In this document: positions 55,021 through 64,000 of the stretch, in pieces
How positions within the stretch are numbered: position 1 is the first letter of the stretch
How the letters are laid out: every line of letters begins with the position of its first letter
Source: Chamaelirium japonicum
Lineage: Eukaryota; Streptophyta; Magnoliopsida; Liliales; Melanthiaceae
Assembly: GCA_947650365.1 (NCBI GenBank)
Contig: OX393557.1
Location: 31,472,851 to 31,536,850, forward strand
Direction of reading: 5' to 3'
DNA length: 64,000 nt
Made by a program: the position numbers and the translations under genes
Notes under the pieces: generated by a model
The model's input: only the letters and a program-made list of their open reading frames with translations
Databases searched by the model: none
Told to the model about the DNA's origin: nothing

Positions 55021-56340
55021 TAGTCATTTCACCCAAAAACTTACATTGTTAGGGAATCTATATAACAAGGGACATCGATTTTGTGCCGACTAGACAAAAT
55101 GGAACAAAAAAACTGACTAGGACAAGCTGATTGGACAAAAATGAATCGAATAGATCTAACAAATAGTTCAAAAATCAACGCACGATCTTTATTTCCTCGT
55201 TAACCAACTCCTCCCCCTAAAATTCCGGCCCATTTAAACTGCACTGAACCAGACCGTTCATCCCATGATCGTTATTTGCATTAACAACTGTAAACCCGCC
55301 TGCTGAAATTTTTGCCGCCCCAAAGCATCGGGTCAATCTCGAGAAATCCGTTTGAACAGAGACAAATGTGATTGATCGATTATAGGGGGAGGTGGAGTTG
55401 GTCGCGCTGAAGACGTCCGCTTCGTGCCAATCGACACGGGCGAGAAAATGGATATCCCTATGAATGTCGGTATTCTCGTCGAAAGTGTTTTGTTACCGAA
55501 CGCGTTCAGGTGTGTTGCCATCGAAAGTGGTCTCCCACAGTGCCGACAAACATGTTACCTCCGAAGACGGCCCACTGTAGTACCGACAAATACGAGCATA
55601 CACTAATATACCTATAGTGTATATCAAGCTAACACATCTCTCATGTGCGGTCTTCTCTAGCACGTGAAAGAGGAAGTCAATGCCTAAATAAACAGATGAA
55701 AATAACAAGATTTGAACCTACAATGTTTATTCGGTCACATTTTGCATGCCTCAATTTTTTCGTTCCGTGAAGTGGGACTGCGGGCGCTGAGTGAGAGTTC
55801 TGCTTCATTCCTCCCGCATCCATTTGACCACAGAAGGCCCGACCCCTGTCCACGCGTTTCTTCTGTGCTTTTTTTTGCAGTTTATATACCCGACCCGACC
55901 CGACCCGACCCGATCCGACGACGAAAAGTGAAAAAGTTTAAATACACTCTACTTTTCTGATAGGTGATTTCTTTAAGTCCAGTCCAACAAAATTTCTTTC
56001 TGTTAAAAAAAAGAAATGATGCGCATCTACTACAAAGTGGGTGTAAATTTATCGCATCCCATTCGATAAGAAATTAGAAATATTTCGGACAATGTGGCCT
56101 CTGGTTTTGGTCCACTAACTACAGCGATCCGCCCGCCCGCCCTTCTGGAACCCGTCTCCCTCTCTGGCAACGCGACAATCCGCCACCGTCGCCGGAGATC
56201 GAATCTACGGCTGCGGTGGCAGAAGGTTCCCGGAGTGCGAAATCGCGTCCGTCCGCGTAAGCCATCACATCACCACCGGAGGGCGCACGGCGAGCTGTAA
56301 CTCCCCATCTCCCTCCCTGCCTGCCATTAAAAGGGAGTGT
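55021..56340. other. Intergenic, upstream of the syntaxin-6-like gene
   Basis: No gene recognised. A short (ACCCG)n run lies at 55889-55915. The proximal 300 bp is GC-rich with CCGCCGTCGCC-type sequence, as expected near a promoter, and three TTAGGG units at 56355-56375 form a telo-box-like motif about 60-75 bp before the start codon. Confidence 0.55.
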
Positions 56341-56429
56341 TACCATTCTGGAGTTAGGGTTAGGGTTAGGGCTTGGGCTAGGGGTTTCGCTTGAAATCTG
56401 CATCCGTTCTCTCTCTCACTCATCTACTC

Positions 56430-56537
56430 ATGGCTACGAGCTTCGATCGGTGGGAGAAGGATCCCTTCTTCTCCGCTGCGGAGGAAGTCCAGGAATCCGC
56501 CGACAGGTGCTGGATCATCTAGGGTTTTCTCCTCCTC

Positions 56538-56608
<71 letters not shown>

Positions 56609-58094
56609 TTTCAGCATTTTTAAGCGTCTTTTCCTTTGTTTCACCACTTTGCAGGATGGAATCTGTGTACCGGCGATGGATCCATGAACGGAAAGCCTGT
56701 TCCAGGTCTGTCGGCAGCGCTGGTGGCACCTCCAGCGAGCTCCGCAGGGAGCTGCACACGGCCCTCGGCACCGCAAAATGGCAGGTAGCCCCTAATTTGA
56801 TCCCCTTTCTGCAGATTTCCCATTTATGCTTTTGATTCAATCTGCCTGGTCCGAATTTGTAGCTTGAGGAGCTGGAACGAGCGGTCACGTCCAACGACGA
56901 GGCGTGTTCGGTAGGGGAAGCAACAAGAGCTCGGCATGGCCAATTCGTCACCGCCATTGCAGACCAGATATCTTTGGTGGAGAATTCTTTGAAGGTGTCA
57001 ATTCTCGAGGAAGGGGAGACACCAATGACCTGGGTCCAGTTGGACGAAGGTGAGCGGGACGAGCTCGCTCTCTTCTTATCCTGCTCTTTAGCGGACAAAG
57101 AGAAGGTGGCGTTGTCGGTGTCGCCTGTCTGTGACCTCAAAGCAGGAAACAATCTGCCATTTATAAATGGAGAGAATTCCATGAACTGCTCGACGAATCC
57201 TTACCACTCAAATGAATTGAGCTCGTGCTACACAAAGGAGAGAGAACATGGGCACCACAGGGCAGCCGGTGCTAGCACTACTGCTGATACTGCAGTCTTG
57301 AAGATTTTAGTTTCCAGTGAAGAGACTTCTGGGAGATCATTGAGTGAGCAGCCGGATCTCCCCCCTCCAAGGATACTCAGATTTTCTGGCCTAACAAGCG
57401 CTGTGGAAGCGGTAGCTAAGACAAGGTGGTATAAAAACGGTTTTAGGAAGTGGAAGGGTGGACACCAACATGATGCGACTGAATTGATCCCACTACGTAA
57501 TCATCAGTTGAGTCGGGTGAGGAACTTCTTCTTGTCTTCATTATTCTCATACGTTTGCAAGTATAGCTTTTAATTTGGAATAACTTTGATGATTGGTACA
57601 GCTTTTTTTAAATAGGATTTTGCTGTTTCATGAATTCAGGGTATTGATGCATGCTATGAACGAGGGAAGAGTTGTCTCAGCAGTTGTGCAGATGAGTCTT
57701 GTGATAAGCCGCTCGACAGCTGGGCTGGAGCTTTTCATAGACAGCTTCAAAGGTCTCAGTATCAAATCCAATACGGTCGCCCCATACAAATGGTTATCTG
57801 GGCAGTTCTTGCCTTTCTGTTAATTGGTGAGTTCCTTTTATACTTTTCTTCCTTTTCACTGGTACTTTGTGATGATTATGTATCGTTACCTGGGAAACAA
57901 TTCTGATTGATCAAGAGCTTAATTTGGTTTTAAATGATGTAGGAAGGTGCCTACACCATGTTGGAAACTCATGCTTTGGACAATGTATCATGATCCTAGT
58001 CCTTAGTCTTGTTGTAAACATTCGTGGTTGGTACAGAACCCTGAAGCTAGATAAAGTTTCTTTCAACTATTTGGAAAGAAAGTGTCTACCATAA
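56430..58094 (+). CDS. Syntaxin-6 N-terminal domain protein (SNARE-related, tail-anchored)
   Basis: Plant relative of syntaxin-6-type proteins of trans-Golgi/endosomal membranes; its exact role is not established. Exons: 56430-56506, 56655-56784, 56863-57516, 57640-57826, all GT-AG with agreeing phases, then a terminal exon. It starts MATSFDRWEKDPFFSAAEEV, the conserved start of this family. The syntaxin-6 N-terminal helical domain spans about residues 5-110 (MESVYRRWIHE, ELRRELHTALGTAKWQLEEL, RHGQFVTAIADQI). A long low-conservation linker follows, then GIDACYERGKSCLSSC, RQLQRSQYQIQYGRPIQMV and the hydrophobic anchor VIWAVLAFLLIG. The last exon is unsettled: 57943-58094 gives 399 residues, while 58238-58302 would continue the anchor with LPLLLGH. 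Intron 1 holds a (CT)n tract (56541-56602). The gene looks intact. Confidence 0.85.
56541..56602. repeat. (CT)n microsatellite
   Basis: Pure CT tract in intron 1 of the syntaxin-6-like gene. Confidence 0.92.
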
Positions 58095-58302
58095 TCATAA
58101 ATGTCACGCCATGTCCCATTTACTTGGTGTCGGCTTTATGATTCCTTCTTCGCCATTCATTTCTATTTAGGGCTATATCTGTTGTCAATGAAGTGTTTCT
58201 ATGTCTTTTCTAACCACTTCTATCAATGTTATTATAGGTCTTCCACTCCTCCTTGGACATTCTACAGAGAAAATAAATAAAGCTGAGTTAGGTTGTATTT
58301 GA

Positions 58303-60150
58303 AAGATGAAACAAAACTGAAATTGGTATTAATCCCCAATTTGCTTTTGTTAAAAAATAATTTTTGTTCTAATGTAGTTTTGCTATAGGAAGCCCAAATT
58401 TTCAATGTTGATGTGTATGCTTAAACCGAACTGTCCTCGACACTCTGACAGGAAATGTGGCCTCATCAAATGAGTACATGTAGACAAACACTGTGTAGTA
58501 CATGGTACCAAGTGATAGAATCACTAGAATGAGGACATAGCTATACTTTCTTATGGAGGAGAATAGAGAGCTAAATCCGTAGAATATATAACAAAATGAG
58601 GGTCATAGATATGCCTACCTTTGAAAGAGGCGGATAGCTAAACCCTTAGAACATGTGAACAAAACTAGGGCCGGGGTTAAGCTTTCCTGTGGAAGGGAGC
58701 GGACAGCTTGATCCTTAAAGTAACCGATGAATCTAAGCTCCACCATGAAGTAACATTGAGTTCTTCTGGTTTTGACTTAGCTTGTGAGACATGAGATGGA
58801 GGCTGAAGCTATTCATTTTTGAGATGAGAATATTTAAGAAGGGTTGATGTTCCGAGAAATAAAGTGGAAGAGCTAAACTTCCTAGTAGGAATTGCTCAAT
58901 CAACGAAAGAAAAGCATAGCAAATATTTGTTTCAAAGAAGAGAGATCTATGCGAAGAATGCGTATCTCAAAAAGAGTAGTAGAGTTGAGCAATCCTCAAT
59001 GGATAATAACTTAGGCCTAATCTAGACCATTAGCATGAGCAAGCCATGAAAAGTTGGGATCATATGTAACTAACTGAAAGAGACATGAGCCAGTTAAGAC
59101 ACTATACATAACAACTTCCTTAACAATTTAACAACTTGATTCACACATGTTCTTTATCGTAACGACCAGGGGGTCATTAAAGAAATTCAAACATTCTCTC
59201 CTGATCGTACTAGGAGGAAAATTTAGAAGGGAGTATCATAACTAATTCAATCAATCCTAACAAACTTACAAATGTAAGTCAAGAAGAGCGGAAAACCAAG
59301 CGTAATGCTTGGAAATCAAGCTTAACGAACCAGGACCAAGTGTATAGCTATGGCAGAATTGCCTATAAAAGGGGCCTGAAGCTACTTTAAAGAAGCTATT
59401 CTTCAATTCCTAATTTTTTTGTTCGAATTCTGACTGGAGTGCCCGATCTAGAATTCCAGAGAGAGACAAAGAAAGGTGAGGGGAGAGTTCTTTGCAATCC
59501 ATTTTTGGAGAAGAAGACCGGGTAAGATTTGAGTGTTTGTAACACATAAGAAGATAGTGAATTTGCTAGGATCTGCCCGTGATCTTTCTCTCCTACCATC
59601 AGGAGAGTTTTCCCCGTAAATCATGTGTGGCGCCTTTTCATCGTCTTCTTTCTTTATCTGTTTGATTTATCTTTTTGAAGACTGTGTGCATGATCACTAG
59701 AAAATTAAGCCACAATTGGAAATCACGATTAGTTGATAGAATGCAACTAAAAAATAAATTCAGCTTGAAGTGAGTTTCTTATCTCTGCTTATTGTGGATT
59801 TCATAAACTAATTCTCTTTCCACTAACTTTTCTCATCGTGGACTTTTTCCATTTCTCTTCCTAATTCAATATCAGGATGATTTCTATTTAATTAAAGACT
59901 AGTTTTTTGGGGTAGGATTCTCATGGAGCTTGGTTAAAAGTAATGTTTTTTTGCTATTAAGAGCATGGGTGAGAAATTGAACCCAAAATAAAAAATGTTC
60001 TTTTTCCTTTTCTAGTAGAAATAAGTAATTACTAGAGACCTAAAAGAAATAGGAAAATACAAAGAACAACAGACAATCAAACAAAACCCGTAGTTGAAGA
60101 CTCTAGTCAAGAAGCCACAATTTGGTCAAATTTTAAGTATGCTGGCCTCT
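58303..60150. other. Intergenic, no recognised gene
   Basis: AT-rich sequence. TTATGGAGGAGAATAGAGAGCTAAA-like phrases recur loosely at 58552-58720, suggesting an old repeat. No coding or RNA feature supported. Confidence 0.5.
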
Positions 60151-60155
60151 ATTAA

Positions 60156-60868
60156 TCAAATTTCCTTATGAGCTCCTTCCTTTGAGAGCCTAAGATGCAC
60201 ACCTAAATTCAATTCTTGGATGCCTTTGCTAGTTGCAAGTTTTAAAATTTTGATTTCGACAATGGACGTACCCCTCCCAAATCCTGTTTTCTTCATCCTT
60301 CCCCTATCAAGCATGAGAATTATAAGTTTATAACCCATCCCCTTCTTTCGATATTCTTCAGACAATAGGGATGAGGTGGCCTTATCAAGATTAATGCTGT
60401 CATTTCCATACTTCGACATCGTTGTGAGATGCTTGTAAGATGACGAGAGAGACGACAATAAATTAGGGCAAAATCTTCGCCCTTAATTTTATCCTCACTA
60501 TGTGACAGGTCCAAAAGCAAATGATGAAGCTCTTTAAGTTGATTTACCATTGTAGTGTCTTCCTTTATCCGTAGACAATACAACTATTGCTTCAAATACA
60601 ATCGACTCGTCAGGTACTTCGTCTTATAAAGAGATTCAAGTTTTGACCAAAGATCAATGACATACTTCTCCATCATAAGATCGTGGAGAAGCTCCTCCGA
60701 TAAACATAGGCAAATCATACTCGTCGCCAGAAGATCACGCTCTTCCCAAGCGATGATTTCCATGTCTGCCGGCTTCCCCGACAAACTCTTCAGTGCCTTG
60801 TGTATGCGCTGCTGATCTGGACATCTTGAACTTGCCATTACCATGTTCCAAATTTCTCTTCGCATCAA
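60156..60868 (-). pseudogene. Ty1/copia gag remnant
   Basis: Minus-strand frames 60868-60584, 60583-60320 and 60458-60156 form a broken copia-type gag (UBN2 family). Motifs: WEERDLLATSMICLCLSEEL, DLWSKLESLYKTKYLTSRLY, KQ then a stop, LYCLRIKEDTTMVNQLKELH, LLLDLSHSEDKIKGEDFALI. Gag forms the particle of the element. Stops and frameshifts separate the three pieces, and no protease, integrase or reverse transcriptase follows on the left. An LTR end and primer-binding site lie just upstream (60942 onward). Confidence 0.8.
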
Positions 60869-60941
60869 ATTTCCTTCTTCAAATTTTGTATTTAAAACCT
60901 TCGAGAGATGTCATTGCAATTTAACCAAAGAAAGAGCTTTT

Positions 60942-60953
60942 GCTTTGATATCA
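60942..60953 (-). promoter_or_regulatory. tRNA-Met primer-binding site of the copia remnant
   Basis: Minus-strand TGATATCAAAGC differs at two positions from the canonical TGGTATCAGAGC and follows an LTR ending CCAACA at 60957. Confidence 0.75.
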
Positions 60954-60956
60954 CTT

Positions 60957-61600
60957 TGTTGGCACATCGTTCATGGAAGCATGATCAACAACAGGGATAT
61001 GGTCTGAATTGCAATATAGACAATAAAACTGCAAACAATTCACGAAGAACAAAATAAAGAGAGAAAATACACCACACAAGTATGTGAACGATTTTACGTG
61101 GAAACCCAAACCGAAAAAAACCATGGGCAATGGCTATCAAATCCACTAGAAACCGAGGAACCAAAGAAGATATAAGCAATTACCCACCAACAACGAGTAA
61201 TCGCCCCCCCTAGGGTTTCTCTTCCTCTAAAAAATCTCTCCCAAATTTGTCGTCCCAAGTTTGGCCTCAAAATACCCTTTATATAGTATAGAGTTTACAT
61301 CACATAAAAGACCAAAACCCAAAAGAAAACGGATTCTTGATGCAGACAAACCAATCAGTGGGCCATCAGGTCCGATCGGTTGGTTTGGCCCGACTTGGAA
61401 AAAATCACCATCACATGGTATTCCAATCGATCTGTAAAAGATCTAATTGGTCTCCAGAGCGCTCGTTTCCTGAACAGTAAAACTGATCAGTCGGTTTGGA
61501 CTCGCCGATCGATCGGACAATAAATTTTTCGCCAGACTTCAAAATTGAGCCGCAACTCAATAGTTCCAATATAATGCAAGTCATGCTTAGTGGAGAAGTC
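60957..61600 (-). mobile_element. Probable 5' LTR of the copia remnant
   Basis: Minus-strand sequence ends ...GTGCCAACA next to the primer site and has a TATA box (ACTATATAAAGGG near 61288-61276). The far limit is approximate. No second LTR was found, so the element is truncated. Confidence 0.6.
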
Positions 61601-63360
61601 GTTATTGTCTGAATACTAATAGGTTTATTCTGTCTTGAGCTGGTCTTGGATTGAAATTGGGCTAGGTTTTAGAATATCATCCCTATCTAATGGACCATGA
61701 ATCAGGCAATTGGTCTAGTAATGAGGACCATCAAATGTGCTAGTTTGGTGATCTCTATTGTATTATTTTTAGTTAGTTAAAGGTCAAAATCATTAAACTC
61801 ATAAGCCCAAATGCATATCAGATCTTGTTTTGAGTTAGTTTGATGGTCATTTTATAACAATGTGAACTTGTATATAACACTAAAATTCCTTTCTCCCTTC
61901 GTCTCCTTTCTTTTTCTTCGCTTATTACGTGGAGACCATCTTTATGTCTAAGCCATCTTATTCCGCAGACCCTCAGGGCGCATGCTATTCATATTCGATA
62001 TGTTTGCATGATGGCTTTACTAGTGGGATGTATAACTAGAGCAAAAAAGTGTTGTTGAATCTGTTCAACTTTTTGGAGTCTCCTAGCAGTTTAGCATTGA
62101 TGTGAAATGGAAGATTTGTTTGTGTCCAAAGAGCAATGCGATAATGTAGCCAAAGCCATTTCACAGACATTCCACTTGGAGATCTAGTTGATCAAGTGGA
62201 ATGTTTTGAAGATCCAAAAGAAAAGGAGTTTGATCTCGATGCCCTGCTTTTAAAGTATATTCTGCAAATTTTAGATGTTAAGATTCAAGAAGATGATCTG
62301 CCTTCATTCAAGCATCATGATTGTGCAATTTTGTACTGATTTTTCTCGTTCTCTACATCTGAAATCTGATTGGATGCGACAAATTGAATTGGTTTGTTGC
62401 CTATTCCTTGTTGGTCCCATGGCAATGATCGACTCTTGGAATCAAGTTATGGAAATATGCAGTGGATATTGGTTTCAAGAGTTTATTAGATTGGATGGAT
62501 CTTGAGGTAAGACCCGAATGTGGTGGATTGATGTAAATCCAAATAGGCATTGATACAATCCAGCATGTGGAGCATGCGTCACAAGTGAAAGAAGGGACTC
62601 CATAGAGGTGGCTTCAAACACGAATTGAAGTTAATTTGGCCATTTATTCTTAAATTCAGTTTTTCATGACTTCATTTAAAATTTCAAACTTAATATTTTT
62701 GGAAGTTCCTTTGATGTTTGATGACTTAAAATAGATTTGAAGGGTTGAGTAGAATACAGCAGCTGGCTCTTACAAAATGGGGGTTGTTATGAACTAGAAA
62801 GGGGGGACCAACGTGATTACTGTGCACGTGCATACTCCTTCCATTCAGCCATTCCTCTTCCCTTTTGATTTACTTGTCTTTCTTTTCATTCTTCTTCCTT
62901 TTTTCTTTGCTTAGGTTGAGTGATGGACAGTTAATATGTGGTGTGCTAGTGGACTGTTCGGATGCATTGGAGGGTTTTATTGTTTCTAGAAATTGTGTAT
63001 TATAGCAGATTTGAAGATTGAAATAAAATTTACTTGTTTCGTTCTACTTTCTTCTCCTTTCCTCTTTTGTTCTCGTTTGAGGCTTAGATTTAGTCCCTTA
63101 CTCGACGATTGAGCCATATTCTGCTAGAAATGAAGGCACTCAAGATTTAGCCCCTTGCTTGAAGATCTAGAAATGGTCTGGATCTAGAATGGATATTAAC
63201 ACTCAGATCCCCTTCTGGGTTATATTGGTTGGTATCTGGAAAACTACTGATACATCTCATATGCGCTTTAGACTATTTACTGCAACATGGAGGGCATGCA
63301 TATGCAACATGGACAAGACGGTGGTTGAACAAGTAGATTAGATGGAGATGTATAACTATT
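61601..63360. other. Unassigned sequence
   Basis: AT-rich with short frames (for example 62275-62505, plus) that match no family I recognise. Pyrimidine-rich stretches occur at 61890-61925 and 62845-62910. Nothing else supported. Confidence 0.5.
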
Positions 63361-63367
63361 TGTAACC

Positions 63368-63590
63368 ATTTGTATGGAAAGGCCAAAAATACAATTGATT
63401 TATCTTCATTTGTAACTATGTTGCAGCACACCGGTTAAAATCGCCAGATATGTTTTCATTTGTAGAGAAAGGCAAAAGTACAACTGATTTATCTTCATTT
63501 GTAATTGTGTTGCGGAGCGTCAGTAAAAATTGCAAGATGGGTAATAATTTGTAGAGAGGCAAAAGTACAACTGATTTTTCTTCATTTCCT
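63368..63590. repeat. ~88-bp tandem repeat (3 copies)
   Basis: ACAAYTGATTTATCTTCATT begins copies at 63391, 63480 and 63567, each with GTAGAGAAAGGCAAAAGT and TTGTAAYTRTGTTGC. 63591-64000 shows no recognised feature. Confidence 0.85.
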
Positions 63591-64000
63591 CTCAAAGAGA
63601 AAATTCGGGCTCCTAAAATACCAGATAACTTCTGAAATCAACCTACACATGAGTATGTTTTGAACATCTTATACATCTTTTCATGAATACGGGATAACAA
63701 ACAGCTCACTTTCACCCTTATGGGCAGCAACATGATGATTTCCACATGCCAAGCTATTCGATACTTTGTAGGGATACTGGGCAGCAACACCCCTTTTATT
63801 TTTTATACCATTTTACAAGTATGAATTTGAATGGACTACATGATCAACAAATATAAGGATTTATGCTGGCTTAACAACGTAACAAGAGTTAGTCCGAAGA
63901 GGGCTGCAAATCTGAAATCCCAAATTTAGAATTGCAAGACAAGTTGGCGTCCGTTTGTGAAGGTCGTACAATGTTGGTCTTTATCAGACACTAAGATATT

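Noticed and set aside
56355-56375. Telomeric repeat or interstitial telomere
   Set aside because: Only three TTAGGG units, a common telo-box motif in plant promoters and 5' leaders.
62275-62505. Possible small gene
   Set aside because: No recognisable motif, no supporting splice pattern, and composition like the surrounding sequence.

Overview
The window is nuclear DNA from a flowering plant. It holds two ordinary spliced plant genes, a ubiquitin-NEDD8-like RUB precursor and a syntaxin-6-type SNARE-related protein. The rest is almost entirely LTR retrotransposons, solo LTRs, MITE-like palindromes, a Helitron end, a SINE, and long (TA)n, (GA)n and (CT)n microsatellites. I cannot name the species. 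There are no bacterial genes, tRNA genes, CRISPR arrays or operons.

Layout. 1-4500: about 37 copies of a 70-bp tandem repeat in two subfamilies, more GC-rich arrays, then an LTR-like region with a TATA box. 4986-5447: a hAT-type element with an exact 8-bp target duplication. 5755-6100: a decayed LINE RNase H fragment. 6185-6352: a SINE. 6651-15435 (minus): the three-exon RUB gene, with a 7.6-kb first intron full of MITEs and microsatellites. 15598-17340: a Mutator-like element just upstream of RUB, carrying a hAT-type element inside it. 17452-19170: Helitron ends, (TA)n-flanked palindromes and tandem repeats. 20260-22895: a solo LTR with target duplication TCGTG.

23849-50862 is one nested insertion that can be unpicked from its target duplications. 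The outermost layer is a ~2.2-kb solo LTR (duplication GTCAG). It is cut by two gypsy elements. Element 1 (24993-34931, minus, duplication GGTAC) has LTRs, gag, primer-binding-site region and polypurine tract but no pol, and carries a 3.5-kb solo LTR (duplication CCTTT) and a Cassandra-like 5S-derived LTR. Element 2 (35790-50618, plus, duplication GAATC) has gag, protease, reverse transcriptase, RNase H and integrase, all with inactivating breaks, plus an antisense, apparently spliced, coding region before its 3' LTR. Its gag is interrupted by another solo LTR of the outermost family (duplication GTTCA).

51546-55020 holds a second copy of the 20260 LTR family and TRIM-like fragments. 56430-58094 (plus) is the syntaxin-6-like gene. 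59000-64000 holds a copia gag remnant with its LTR and primer-binding site, then sequence I do not recognise.

The two host genes look intact. Elements 1 and 2 share gag, the TATA region, a U5 hairpin, the primer-site region and an identical polypurine tract, so element 1 looks like a non-autonomous relative of element 2. The most interesting leads are the antisense spliced reading frame in element 2, the gag-only partner element, the hairpin repeats at 155-2740 whose stems differ in compensating ways, and the family of palindromes embedded in (TA)n tracts.
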